64,000 nt of DNA from an uncultured Spirochaetia bacterium (lineage in GTDB: Bacteria > Spirochaetota > Spirochaetia > SZUA-6 > Bin103): contig CATQHW010000001.1 in NCBI GenBank assembly GCA_958296075.1, positions 977,752 through 1,041,751 on the forward strand, written 5' to 3'. Shown in pieces: positions 22,938 to 34,547 of this stretch. The translations under genes were made by a program, and so were the position numbers. Below the pieces are notes generated by a model, which was not told the origin of the DNA, searched no databases, and was given only the letters and a program-made list of their open reading frames with translations. Positions within the stretch are counted from its first letter, which is position 1, and each line of letters opens with the position of its first letter.

Positions 22938-25394
22938 GTGGGAAAGGCGAACGGAGAATCGGAGAGCGGGGCGGCGCGGTGGAACCTGATGGCAGCCGCG
23001 GCGCTCGGCGTGCTGGTGGCCGCGGCCTACTTCCCCGCGTTTCAGGCCGGGTTCGTGTGGGACGATCGGATCTTCACCGGGGCGCAGGCGGTGCGGGAGT
23101 GGTCCGGCCTGTGGCGCATCTGGTTTGCGCCGGCGGAGATCACGAACGAGGCGCACTACTGGCCGCTGCTCTACACGACCTTCTGGCTGGAGCACAAGCT
23201 GTGGGGGTACGCCCCGATCGGCTACCACGCCGTCAACGTGCTGCTGCACGCTGCCAACACCCTGCTGCTGTGGCGGCTGCTGGCGCGGCTGGCGGTGCCC
23301 GGCGCCTGGGTCGTGGCTGCGGTGTTCGCCGTCCATCCCCTGCACGTCGAATCCGTCGTCTGGGTCATGGAGCGCAAGGACGTGCTGTCGGGACTGTTCT
23401 ACCTCGCCGCGTTCTCGGCCTGGGTCCGCTTCGTGGCGGAACCGCGCCCGGAACGGCGGCGCAGAAGCTACCTCCTGGCGCTGGCGCTGTTCGTGCTGGG
23501 GCTGCTGTCCAAGTCGATCGTCGTCACCCTGCCGGCGGCGCTCGCCATCTGGCACTGGTGGCGGCAGGGTCGCGTGACCGGCGCGGACCTGCTCCGGCTC
23601 GCGCCTATGTTCGCGGTCGCGCTGGCCGGCGCGGTCGCGGACGTGACGTTCGCCAGCTTCAGGGAACCGGTTTCCCTGGGCTACTCGCTGGTCGAGCGGG
23701 TGCTCATCGCCGCGCGCGCGCTCTGGTTCTACGCCGGCAAGCTGCTGTGGCCGGCGGACCTGGCCGTCATCTATCCGCATTGGGAGGTGAACGCCGCCGA
23801 CCCGCTGGCGTGGGTCTACGTCGCCGCCGCGGTGGCGCTGGCGGCGACGACGTGGCTGCTCCGGCGCCGCATCGGCGCCGGCCCGCTGGCCGGAGCGCTG
23901 TTCTTCGCGGTGACCCTGGCGCCGGTGCTGGGCTTCGTCGACTACGGCTACCTGCAGTTCTCGTTCGTTGCGGATCGCTACCAGTACCTGGCCGGCATCG
24001 GGGTGATCGCGGTGATCGCCGGCGCCGCAGCGCACGGCGCGGGCAAACTGCCGGGCATTGCCTGGCGCCGCAGCGCGGCGGGCGCGGCTGCGCTGGCCCT
24101 GCTGGTCCTGGGAACGCTGACCTGGCGGCAGGCCGGCATCTACCGGGACGGCGTGACCTTCTTCAGCCATATCGTGGCGCGCAATCCCACCGCGCGCGAG
24201 GCGCATCGCAATCTGGGGGAAGCCCTGACCAGGGAAGGGCGTTGGGAAGAAGCCCTCGACGCCTTTCGCGTCGCCGTGGAACAGGCCCCGGACGACGCGC
24301 GCGAGCACTCCAACGTCGGGGCCGCGCTGTTCAAGCTGGGCCGCGTGGACGAGGCCGAGGAATCGCTTCGTCACGCCCTGGCGCTCGATCCGCGCTCGCC
24401 GTATGCGTTGCAGAATCTGGCCGCGCTGGAGCTCGATCGGCAACGCTACGCAGAAGCGGTCGATCTGTACCGCCGTCTCGTCGAGGTCAGTCCCCGCAAC
24501 CCTAGCGCCCACCACGACGCCGGCATGGCGCTGTACCACCTGGGCAGATTCGGCGAGGCGCTCGCTGCTCTGGAGCGCGCAGTCGCGTTGCAGCCCGACT
24601 TGCCGGACGCCGCCACGCGGTACGTGACGATGGGCAAGGCCGCGCGCGAAATCGGCCGCAACGGCGACGCCGCGGCCTGGTTCGAGCGCGCCGCGGCGCT
24701 GGAGCCGACCGATCCGGAGCCGCTGTTCGAGCTGGCCGCCCTGCGCAGCAGCGAGCAACGCACCGGGGAAGCCGCAGCGTACCTGCGCCGCGCCCGCGCA
24801 CTGCGCCCGGACGACGCGGCGACGCTGCATCGCACCGGCGAGGTGCTGCGCACGCAATCCCGCTTCGCGGAAGCGATCAGCGCCTACCGCGACGCGCTGG
24901 CCGCAGACCCCGACTTCGCGCCCGCCCATGCCGGCCTTGGCATTGCGCTCTACCAGAGCCGGCGCTACGAGCAGGCGCTCGAGTCGATGACGACTGCGCT
25001 CGCCTTGCAGCCCGAGCTGCCGGTCGCGGCGTCCCTGCATCTGCTCATGGGCCATTCCCGGGGAGCGCTGGGCGAGCCGGCCGCGGCGGTCGATCAGTAC
25101 GAGCGGGCGCTGGCGATCGATCCGCGCAACAGCGAGGCGCTGGACCACCTGGCGCTGTCCCGGTTCGAGGAGCAGCGCTACCAGGAGGCGCTGGAGCTGT
25201 ACGGGCGCATGGCCGAGATCGACCCGGACAACGCCCGAACCCACGCCAACCGCGGCGCGGCGCTGTTCCATCTCGGCCGACTCGAAGAAGCGCTGGCGAG
25301 CTTCGAGCGCGCGGTTGCCCTGGACCCCGATGCGGAAACGGCCGCGGCCGCCATGCGGCAGGTGCGCAGCGCCCTGCAGCAGCGTGGCCGGTAG
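22938..25394 (+). CDS. Multi-membrane-spanning protein with TPR repeats (TMTC/O-mannosyltransferase-like)
   Basis: 818 residues. The N-terminal about 400 residues form a membrane domain of roughly ten segments with an early acidic pair in the first periplasmic loop (VWDDRIF, D42-D43), typical of GT-C polyprenol-sugar transferases, then VHPLHVESVVWVMERKDVLS, a hallmark of TMTC-like proteins. From about 410 to the end there are about eleven to thirteen TPR units (for example AHRNLGEALTREGRWEEALD). The GTG start at 22938 is set by GGGAG eight bases upstream. It probably glycosylates proteins or glycans at the membrane using a lipid-linked sugar; the neighbouring GtrA-type gene fits. A hairpin follows the stop. 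Confidence 0.82.
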   Translation: MGKANGESESGAARWNLMAAAALGVLVAAAYFPAFQAGFVWDDRIFTGAQAVREWSGLWRIWFAPAEITNEAHYWPLLYTTFWLEHKLWGYAPIGYHAVNVLLHAANTLLLWRLLARLAVPGAWVVAAVFAVHPLHVESVVWVMERKDVLSGLFYLAAFSAWVRFVAEPRPERRRRSYLLALALFVLGLLSKSIVVTLPAALAIWHWWRQGRVTGADLLRLAPMFAVALAGAVADVTFASFREPVSLGYSLVERVLIAARALWFYAGKLLWPADLAVIYPHWEVNAADPLAWVYVAAAVALAATTWLLRRRIGAGPLAGALFFAVTLAPVLGFVDYGYLQFSFVADRYQYLAGIGVIAVIAGAAAHGAGKLPGIAWRRSAAGAAALALLVLGTLTWRQAGIYRDGVTFFSHIVARNPTAREAHRNLGEALTREGRWEEALDAFRVAVEQAPDDAREHSNVGAALFKLGRVDEAEESLRHALALDPRSPYALQNLAALELDRQRYAEAVDLYRRLVEVSPRNPSAHHDAGMALYHLGRFGEALAALERAVALQPDLPDAATRYVTMGKAAREIGRNGDAAAWFERAAALEPTDPEPLFELAALRSSEQRTGEAAAYLRRARALRPDDAATLHRTGEVLRTQSRFAEAISAYRDALAADPDFAPAHAGLGIALYQSRRYEQALESMTTALALQPELPVAASLHLLMGHSRGALGEPAAAVDQYERALAIDPRNSEALDHLALSRFEEQRYQEALELYGRMAEIDPDNARTHANRGAALFHLGRLEEALASFERAVALDPDAETAAAAMRQVRSALQQRGR

Positions 25395-25414
25395 GCCCGG
25401 GGCACTTGCCGGGC
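25395..25414 (+). terminator. Hairpin after the TPR membrane protein gene
   Basis: GCCCGG / CCGGGC six-bp stem with an eight-base loop, directly after the TAG stop and followed by TCTCTGCCT. It lies between two convergent genes. Confidence 0.45.
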
Positions 25415-25451
25415 TCTCTGCCTACCGGCTACCGGTACCCTTCCCTGCCGG

Positions 25452-26765
25452 CTACCCTTCCAGGGACAGGAGAAACGGCGTCTGCAGCGCCTCGACGATC
25501 CAGCGCAGAAAGCGTACGGCGTCGGCGCCGTCGATGACGCGGTGGTCGTAGGAGAGCGAAAGCGGCAGCATCAGCCGCGGCACGAAGCCGCCGTCGCGGT
25601 GCACGGGCGTGATGCGGGAGCGCGACATGCCCAGGATCGCCACCTCCGGGTAGTTCACGATCGGCGTGAACGCCGTCCCGCCCAGACCGCCTAGATTGGT
25701 GATCGTGAAACAGCCGCCCTGCATCTCCTCCAGGGTGAGCTTGCCGTCGCGCGCCCGCGCGGCCAGATGCCCGATCTCGACCGACAGCTCGGTCACGTTC
25801 TTGCGGTCGGCGTCCCGGATCACCGGCACCAGCAGGCCGCGATCGGTGTCGACCGCCACGCCCACGTTGGTATAACGCTTGAGGATCACCTCGCGGCCGG
25901 CCATGTCGACGCTGGAGGCGAACCGCGGGAAGACCCGCAGGGCGCTCGCCGCCACCCGCACCGCGATCGCGGTCATCGTGAGCTTGCCGCCCGCCTCCTG
26001 CACGCGCGGGCCGAAGCGCTTGCGGAGCCGTTCCAACTCGGTGACGTCGGCCTCGTCATGTTGGGTGACGTGCGGGATCGCCGTCCACGAGATCGACAGG
26101 TGCGTGGCGGTCGTGCGGCGGATGCCGCTCATCGGTTCGCGGTCGATCCGACCCCAGCGGCTGAAATCGGGAAGCGGCGGCGGGGCGGCGGCGCTCCCGC
26201 CGGAGCCGGCGGCTTCCAGCATGGAGCGGGCGGTGCGCACCACGTCGCCGGAGAGGATGCGCCCGCCATTGCCGGTGCCCTGCACGGCCGTGACGTCGAC
26301 GCCGAGCTCGCGCGCGAACCGGCGCGTGTTGGGCGTGGCCGGTATCGGCCATTCCGGCAGGTTGAACTCGTCAGCCGGCGCCGGTGCGGCCGGTGCCGGC
26401 GCGGGCGGCGGCTGCGCAGCAGGCGGAGGGGCGGGCGGCGGCGCGGTGACCACCGGCGGCGCGGGTGCCGACGGAGGCGGGTCGCCGCGCTGCTGTTGCT
26501 GCTCGGCAGCCGGTTCCTCGACCGCGGCGCCCGGCTCGATGGTGGCGATCACCTGCCCCACCGCGACGGTGTCTCCGGCCTTGACCGGCAGCGACGCGAC
26601 GACGCCTGCCTCGGTGGCGGGCACTTCGATCACCGCCTTGTCGGTCTCCAACTCGATCAGCGGGGCATCCGCCTCCACGCTGTCGCCGGCCGTTACCAGC
26701 ACGCCGGCGACGGTACCGGCATCGACCCCCTCGCCCAGGACCGGCAGCTTGATCTCTACGGCCAT
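25452..26765 (-). CDS. aceF: Dihydrolipoamide acetyltransferase, pyruvate dehydrogenase E2
   Basis: E2 core of pyruvate dehydrogenase (437 aa). Domain order: one lipoyl domain (about 1-78) with the lipoylated Lys K43 in ETDKA; a long Ala/Pro/Gln linker (about 80-132); a peripheral-subunit-binding domain (about 142-178, ATPNTRRFARELGVDV); and the acyltransferase core with the catalytic DHRVIDGA (D407-H408). Only one lipoyl domain is present, against up to three in enterobacteria. It lies 14 bases after aceE, so the pair is one operon; no E3 (lipoamide dehydrogenase) is present in the window. Confidence 0.95.
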   Translation of the reverse strand: MAVEIKLPVLGEGVDAGTVAGVLVTAGDSVEADAPLIELETDKAVIEVPATEAGVVASLPVKAGDTVAVGQVIATIEPGAAVEEPAAEQQQQRGDPPPSAPAPPVVTAPPPAPPPAAQPPPAPAPAAPAPADEFNLPEWPIPATPNTRRFARELGVDVTAVQGTGNGGRILSGDVVRTARSMLEAAGSGGSAAAPPPLPDFSRWGRIDREPMSGIRRTTATHLSISWTAIPHVTQHDEADVTELERLRKRFGPRVQEAGGKLTMTAIAVRVAASALRVFPRFASSVDMAGREVILKRYTNVGVAVDTDRGLLVPVIRDADRKNVTELSVEIGHLAARARDGKLTLEEMQGGCFTITNLGGLGGTAFTPIVNYPEVAILGMSRSRITPVHRDGGFVPRLMLPLSLSYDHRVIDGADAVRFLRWIVEALQTPFLLSLEG

Positions 26766-26779
26766 TTCACAGATCCATT

Positions 26780-29602
<2,823 letters not shown>

Positions 29603-29694
29603 AGCCCAAAGACCCGGCCCGTTCCACCAGCCCCGGCGGACCGAGCGGAAACGGCCCTTGCCGGCCGGCGCGCGCCGATCTACGTTGAGACGCC

Positions 29695-29757
29695 ATGCAG
29701 ACCAATGCCATGCAGACCAATGCCATGCAAACCGGCAACGGGCAAACCGGTAACGGG
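29695..29757. repeat. Short tandem repeats at the 5' end of a PhyH gene
   Basis: Two perfect 15-bp copies of ATGCAGACCAATGCC (29695-29724), then two near-perfect copies of CAAACCGGCAACGGG (29728-29742, 29743-29757). They place in-frame ATG codons at 29695, 29710 and 29725. Confidence 0.9.
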
Positions 29758-30591
29758 CTGAAGGTCGACGACCGCGACTGGGCCGCCCTGAGCGAGGGGG
29801 AGCGCATCCGGCAGATCGAGCTGGAGGGCTACCTGATCGTCCCCGACATCCTCACCCCGGAACACCTGGAGACGCTGCGCGCCGAGACGGACCAGTTGCC
29901 GACCGAGGGGCGCGACTACAGCGAACTGCAGCGCGGCTGCAGCGCCGTCCACCTGCGGAGCCGCACGCTGGCGGAGTTGGTGACGCATCGGCCGACGCTG
30001 GAGCTGCTGGAACGTCTGTTCGGCGACCGCGTGCTGTGCCTGCGCAACGTCACCTACGACCGCTCCGAGCCCGGCACGCCGGGGATCAGCCTGCACACCG
30101 ACGGCCAGCCGTACGGATCTTCCATCTTCGGCTACGAGGGGAGCTGCCCGATCACGGTTCGCGTCCTCTACTATCTGGACGATCTGACCATGGACGTGTC
30201 GCCGTTCCGGGTGATCCCTCGATCGCACCTGTGCATGCACGCCGATGCCCACCCGTACAAGCGCTACACCAGCCATGCCGAGCAGGTGGTGGTGCCGTGC
30301 CGCGCCGGCTCGGCGCTGTTCCTCAATCACCGCGTGTTCCACGGCACGCTGCCCAACGTAGGCGCGCGGCCGCGGCGCATGCTGGCGATCGCCTACCGGC
30401 CGGCCTGGGCGGGGCCGATCGCCGAGGTTCCGGCGGCTACGGAGGAGGAGCTTGCCCAGCTCCCCGAGTCGGTGCGGCCGTACTTCAACGACGCGAACGC
30501 CAGGGAGTTCGACTTCGCGGCCGGCAACAAGCCGGAAGGCATGGCCGTCGACGCGCCGGGGATGGCCCCCAGCCGCTGGTCACGCGCCTGA
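29695..30591 (+). CDS. Phytanoyl-CoA dioxygenase (PhyH) family protein
   Basis: Fe(II)/2-oxoglutarate oxygenase, 298 residues from the first of three in-frame ATGs. Iron ligands are H134 and D136 ([11 protein letters not shown]) with distal H216 ([14 protein letters not shown]); GARPRR nearby can bind 2-oxoglutarate. [17 protein letters not shown] forms the usual strand before the second ligand. The first 21 residues (MQTNA twice, then [11 protein letters not shown]) are encoded by short tandem repeats and are not part of the fold. The gene stands alone between aceE and a convergent DUF3179 gene. Substrate unknown. Confidence 0.86.
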   Translation: MQTNAMQTNAMQTGNGQTGNGLKVDDRDWAALSEGERIRQIELEGYLIVPDILTPEHLETLRAETDQLPTEGRDYSELQRGCSAVHLRSRTLAELVTHRPTLELLERLFGDRVLCLRNVTYDRSEPGTPGISLHTDGQPYGSSIFGYEGSCPITVRVLYYLDDLTMDVSPFRVIPRSHLCMHADAHPYKRYTSHAEQVVVPCRAGSALFLNHRVFHGTLPNVGARPRRMLAIAYRPAWAGPIAEVPAATEEELAQLPESVRPYFNDANAREFDFAAGNKPEGMAVDAPGMAPSRWSRA

Positions 30592-30617
30592 GCCGACGCG
30601 GCGCGCCGTCCAGGTCA

Positions 30618-30641
30618 CCGCGCCGGCGCCGGCCGGCGCGG
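30618..30641. terminator. Bidirectional hairpin between convergent genes
   Basis: Perfect 9-bp inverted repeat CCGCGCCGG / CCGGCGCGG with a six-base loop, between the stop of the PhyH gene (30591) and the stop of the DUF3179 gene (30647). Confidence 0.6.
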
Positions 30642-30646
30642 ATCGG

Positions 30647-32035
30647 TCACCCGCCTTCCCAGATGCGCGTGTCCGGCTTGAACTGACTCCAGGCGAACCA
30701 GAACGCCTCGTGCGCCGCCGCGTCCCGATCGCCGATGAAGGCGCGCAGGCCGCTGCCCTCCAGATGGAGGCGCACGCCGCCCATCTCCACCGCCTCCCCC
30801 GCCTGCAGCGCGAGCACGGCCGACGCAACCGGGAAGGCGATCGGGCCGTCCGGAGCATCCACGCCCAGCACGCGCTCCTGGATCGGCAGGCGTTGATCCA
30901 CGTCGCCGACCGGGAAGATCGGCCCGTTGTCGTCACGGCCGCCCAGCGGGTCGAGCGGGTAGTGCCGAAATCGCTCGAGAATCGTCGTCTCCGGGTGCCG
31001 GCGCTTCCAGTCGCCCCAGGTGGAGGTGACCACCGACACCGGCGTCAACACCACGCCCGCCTCATGCAGCGGCCCGGACAGCGCCGCGCCGGAAAAGGTG
31101 TCGATCGCCGACCAGGTGCTGCGGTCGTACATCAGCTTGTTCGAGCGGGACAGCAGGCCGGAGGTGCGCAGCACCGGCTTGAATCCTTCCAGGTCATCCG
31201 TGAAGTACGCCTGCGCGGATCCGCACAAGGTGCAGTACGGCATGGCGATGCGACGCCCGCCCAACGTGTCGTTCACCATCTCGTGCACCTCCATCATGTT
31301 CTTCGGGTAGGCGCGCGCCTCGCCGTCGATCACCACGCCGAACACCAGCCGTTCGTCCGGATACCAGTCGCCGCCGCCGGCACCGGTGACCGCCGGCTGG
31401 TCGATCGCGGGGATGCAGCCGCGCAGGCAGCGATTCTCCGGCAGCGCGCGCATCCGCTCGTCGATCGGCACGCCGCCCCAGGCGACCAGCCGCCAGTCTA
31501 TGGCCGAGTCGTCGTCGGTGAAGAACGGCTCCCACAGCGGCTCGATGAACCGGAACAGGCGCCACTTGTACTCGCGATAACCCGGAAAGGCCGGAAGGTC
31601 CCAGGCGATCAGGCGGTTGATCATGGACAGCCGCCCGTCGTCCTGCAACTCCGTTTCGGTGAGCTGTTCGAAGGCGGTGCCGATCGCCGCCAGCATGTCA
31701 CGGTTCGGGAATGAGAACAAATCGGTCAGCAGCCACAGCACGCGCGCGTCGCCAGCGGCTCCCAGGTGCTCGATCGCCTCGAGCGGAGGAACGGAGATTT
31801 TGCGTTCCAGCAGCATCTCCATGCCTTCCGACAGCTTCTCCAGACCCTCTTCGGCCTCCGGCGACAGCGGGCCGCGCGGCACGACGGGAGCGGGCGGTAT
31901 CGGGTTCGCGTTCGGCCCGTACCGGCCGGCCGGCCGGCCGTCGGCCATCCCGCAGCTCAGCAGCACGAGCACGACCGGGATCAACGCCGCCATTCGGCAC
32001 ATGACGCGCAAACGCACTCCTCCCACGACGCTCAT
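30647..32035 (-). CDS. DUF3179 domain-containing lipoprotein
   Basis: 462 residues from ATG 32035, which I prefer to the upstream ATG because it gives a proper signal peptide: basic N-terminus, hydrophobic LIPVVLVLL and a lipobox ending at C28. The DUF3179 core includes FGVVIDGEARAYP, the MPYCTLCGSAQAY motif with C268 and C271, and RSTWSAIDTFSGAALSGPL. The family is exported and has no proven activity; the paired cysteines suggest metal or redox chemistry. It is convergent with the PhyH gene and shares a hairpin with it. Confidence 0.85.
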   Translation of the reverse strand: MSVVGGVRLRVMCRMAALIPVVLVLLSCGMADGRPAGRYGPNANPIPPAPVVPRGPLSPEAEEGLEKLSEGMEMLLERKISVPPLEAIEHLGAAGDARVLWLLTDLFSFPNRDMLAAIGTAFEQLTETELQDDGRLSMINRLIAWDLPAFPGYREYKWRLFRFIEPLWEPFFTDDDSAIDWRLVAWGGVPIDERMRALPENRCLRGCIPAIDQPAVTGAGGGDWYPDERLVFGVVIDGEARAYPKNMMEVHEMVNDTLGGRRIAMPYCTLCGSAQAYFTDDLEGFKPVLRTSGLLSRSNKLMYDRSTWSAIDTFSGAALSGPLHEAGVVLTPVSVVTSTWGDWKRRHPETTILERFRHYPLDPLGGRDDNGPIFPVGDVDQRLPIQERVLGVDAPDGPIAFPVASAVLALQAGEAVEMGGVRLHLEGSGLRAFIGDRDAAAHEAFWFAWSQFKPDTRIWEGG

Positions 32036-32196
32036 GCGTGGGACGGTAGCGCGGCTCCCCGGAGGCGTCAAAACGCGACCGACCTCGCAACTCCGGCAAC
32101 CGGTCGCGGCGGCGGAAGGTTGCCCTGCGCCTGACGAACCGCAGAGACCGGCCGCGTCAGCTCAAGGACAGGTCATCGTGGTCATGTCCTGCGTAG

Positions 32197-32529
32197 CTAC
32201 GCCCACACACCCCAATCGGCAAGCGCCTCTTGCGGCAATGCACCGTTGTTGACGAGGGCGCATACCACTACCCAAGTCGAGACCTCGAAGCGTTCCGCCG
32301 CATACTCGATATCATCCACGCCCGGTGAGCTACCGATCACCTCCTGGAGCTTGTCATACGGGCACAGGAACTCCTGGGCGAATGCCCGTTGGAATTGCTG
32401 TCTGGCCGTGACCACTTTCGTGGCAGGCAAGAGCCACTCTTTGGACGGAGACACCCGATGATCGGCCACCAAACGGGCCAGCGAGAACCGACGACCAGCC
32501 GGCGACCGTATGCGCCACGAAATGCACAT
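32197..32529 (-). pseudogene. C-terminal remnant of an ImmA/IrrE-type metallopeptidase
   Basis: A 110-codon frame whose second half (FQRAFAQEFLCPYDKLQEV, AAERFEVSTWVVVCALVNNG) matches the C-terminal part of ImmA/IrrE proteins. The catalytic HExxH region and everything N-terminal to it are missing, so this is read as a decayed gene of a toxin-antitoxin or stress-response type. Upstream sequence continues in frame for some distance without resembling the family. Confidence 0.55.
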
Positions 32530-32590
32530 CCTGCCAGGGTCGTCGCCCTCACGAAGTCCGGCTGATACGGAACGAGCTTGACCGTTCAGA

Positions 32591-32809
32591 TTACCGGAAA
32601 ATTCCGACTCTCTGATCGAGAATGTCCTCCGTTACCGACCAGATGCTCTGCGGAAAACATCTGCGTGTCTGTACGCTGATCAAACCTCGTTCCACCCCCA
32701 ACTGCAACAGCCGTTGTGCGACTTCCCTGGTAAAGATGCCGGCGCGGTCGTAGCGGAGAGGCGTGTCACAGCACGGCGCCGTACGCCTCGTCGAAGGCGC
32801 TCGCGGCAT
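32591..32809 (-). pseudogene. Truncated small hypothetical, probable partner of the ImmA remnant
   Basis: A frame that overlaps the end of the C1 peptidase gene and carries TPLRYDRAGIFTREVAQRLL, LGVERGLISVQTRRCFPQSIWSVTED before an early stop. Similar short proteins occur beside ImmA-like genes, which is recollection rather than a search. After WSVTED the expected tail is lost, so it is probably truncated. No good start codon is seen. Confidence 0.35.
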
Positions 32810-33551
32810 AGGCGTCGGACGCGTACGCGAAGCCGCCGTCGCCCCACCGCTGCCCCCAACTGTTCCTGACGATGAAGTGCGACTGCGTGTAGCCGACCAG
32901 ACAGGCGGCGTGACCGCCGCGGGCGGTGTCGGCGCGATAGACGTCGAGCTCGCCGTCCGCAGCGGTCGCTCGATCCCAGGTCCGGTCGATGACGGTCCGG
33001 AACAGGATCGGACCCTGGTTCGAGAGCCAAGAGCGCCACCGGTCGAGATCGCGCCCGATATTGTGGTAGCTGCCTAGGCGATAGCGGGCCGCCTTCGCGT
33101 AGAACGCCGCGGTGGTCAGCGAGCTGAGCGCGCCGCTCATCGGCAGGGTGCTTTCGAGCACGCATCCGTACCGGCGGGCGACCCGCAACGCGAACTTGAT
33201 CTGCGTGCCAGCCGACTCGATGAAGGTGGTCGGGAACGAGGTGAGCCGATCGGTCTCCTTGTTGGCCATCCAGATGAAACGGGGCGAAGGGCGTTCGCCC
33301 TTTGCCAACAGCTCGGCCTGCCGGTAGTGCCAGTGGAGCACGCCGTCAGCGGCGGCGAACCCGACGCAGGCGCCCGTCGTCCCCTGGTCGCGGACCGGCC
33401 AATCGCCGCTGCGCAGATCGACGGCGGGCCGCGCCGCCGCATCGGAGACCACGCCGGCCTCCACGGCGTCCGCAAAGGTCCAGTCGGTCTGCGCGCCGGC
33501 TGACGGGTCGCAGTTCAGGATGAACCGGCGCACGTCGACCGCGCCGGTCAC
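32766..33551 (-). CDS. Papain-family (C1A) cysteine peptidase
   Basis: 261 residues from GTG 33551. The complete papain-type active site is visible: oxyanion Gln Q56 and nucleophile C62 in VRDQGTTGACVGFA, His H214 in RGGHAACLVGY, and Asn N230 in VRNSWGQRWGDGGF. There is no signal peptide and only about 45 residues precede the catalytic domain, so no classical inhibitory pro-region. The GTG overlaps the TGA of the PhyH gene (GTGA), so the peptidase and oxygenase should be co-translated. What it cleaves is unknown; a role in processing a hydroxylated peptide or its own partner is speculation. Confidence 0.88.
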   Translation of the reverse strand: MTGAVDVRRFILNCDPSAGAQTDWTFADAVEAGVVSDAAARPAVDLRSGDWPVRDQGTTGACVGFAAADGVLHWHYRQAELLAKGERPSPRFIWMANKETDRLTSFPTTFIESAGTQIKFALRVARRYGCVLESTLPMSGALSSLTTAAFYAKAARYRLGSYHNIGRDLDRWRSWLSNQGPILFRTVIDRTWDRATAADGELDVYRADTARGGHAACLVGYTQSHFIVRNSWGQRWGDGGFAYASDAYAASAFDEAYGAVL

Positions 33552-34519
33552 GACGGCTGCGGGCGCCGGTCGTACCGCGTCCAGCCGCGCTCCGGACCGG
33601 GCGGCCTGAGGCGTTCGTAGCGCCGGCGGATTCGGTTGAAGTCGTCGGCCGAGCGCACGACCGAGCGCGGGTCGCGGACGCTCTGCACGACGAAGTCCGC
33701 CTCCGGCGGGTAGCAGGCGATCTGCGCGTCCGGCCGATCCCAGGTGAAGTCCTGCGGCGCCTCGCCGACGTTGTTGGGTACCGCCGCGTCCTGGTAGCGC
33801 AGGTCGAGGCTCCAGCGGACGACGTCGGAGCGGTTTGGCGTCGAGCAGTGCGGCGTCAGGTTGGTCAGCAGGAGAACGCCGCCCAGGGGCACGGGCACCG
33901 CTACCGGCGGGCCGCCGGCCGGCAGGTCGGGGTCGTCGATGGCCAGATAGCCGTTCGGGCCGTTCGTATAGTGGCACGCCACGCCCCGCCGATGGGCGCG
34001 GGGCAGCACTTCCAGGCAGCCGTTCTCCACGGTCGCGTCGACCAGGGGTATCCAGCAGGTGAGGATCAGGTCCCGATCGCAGTGCGGGTTGAAGTAACCG
34101 GAGTCCTGGTGCCAGGGAACCACCCCGCGCGCCATGCCCGGTATCTTGGGACGCACGCGGTAGACCGAAGAGGCGATTATCTCCGGGCCGATGAGCGATT
34201 CCACGACCTCCAGCAACGCGGGGTGGGTGATGACCGCGAACAGGGCGGGTCCGCTGTGTCCGCCGCCGCCCCGGCCGATGATCGGTCCCAGGATCTCGTC
34301 GGTCTCCGCGTAGATGCGGGTGAGCCGCCGCTCGAACGGCTCGTCCTCATACAGGCGAGAGAGCTTGCCGGCGGCGCGCAACTCGACGGCCGCTTCATGA
34401 ATCACCGCGGTGAACTCGTCGCGGAGCGGCGCGAAGTCGGTCGGCGCGAAGACATCCGGCACCATCAGGTAACCCTCGCGCTCGAAGAACTCGGCCTGCC
34501 GCTCAGTGAGTGCGCTCAT
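33548..34519 (-). CDS. Phytanoyl-CoA dioxygenase (PhyH) family protein coupled to a cysteine peptidase
   Basis: Fe(II)/2-oxoglutarate oxygenase (323 aa). Iron ligands H137 and D139 are in VPWHQDSGYF, the distal His H224 in NLTPHCSTPNRS, and R235 follows where 2-oxoglutarate binds. ENGCLEVLPRAHRRG is the usual core strand. The stop overlaps the GTG start of the C1 peptidase. It is divergent from another PhyH gene; their starts are only about 30 bases apart, so the promoters overlap. Substrate unknown. Confidence 0.88.
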   Translation of the reverse strand: MSALTERQAEFFEREGYLMVPDVFAPTDFAPLRDEFTAVIHEAAVELRAAGKLSRLYEDEPFERRLTRIYAETDEILGPIIGRGGGGHSGPALFAVITHPALLEVVESLIGPEIIASSVYRVRPKIPGMARGVVPWHQDSGYFNPHCDRDLILTCWIPLVDATVENGCLEVLPRAHRRGVACHYTNGPNGYLAIDDPDLPAGGPPVAVPVPLGGVLLLTNLTPHCSTPNRSDVVRWSLDLRYQDAAVPNNVGEAPQDFTWDRPDAQIACYPPEADFVVQSVRDPRSVVRSADDFNRIRRRYERLRPPGPERGWTRYDRRPQPS

Positions 34520-34547
34520 GCTGGCCTCCCGGTATCATGGCGGGACT

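Noticed and set aside
22824..25271. An 815-codon open frame antisense to the TPR membrane protein
   Set aside because: Composition is Gln/Arg/Ala-rich and it mirrors TPR codons; the plus-strand frame has clear TPR and membrane motifs.
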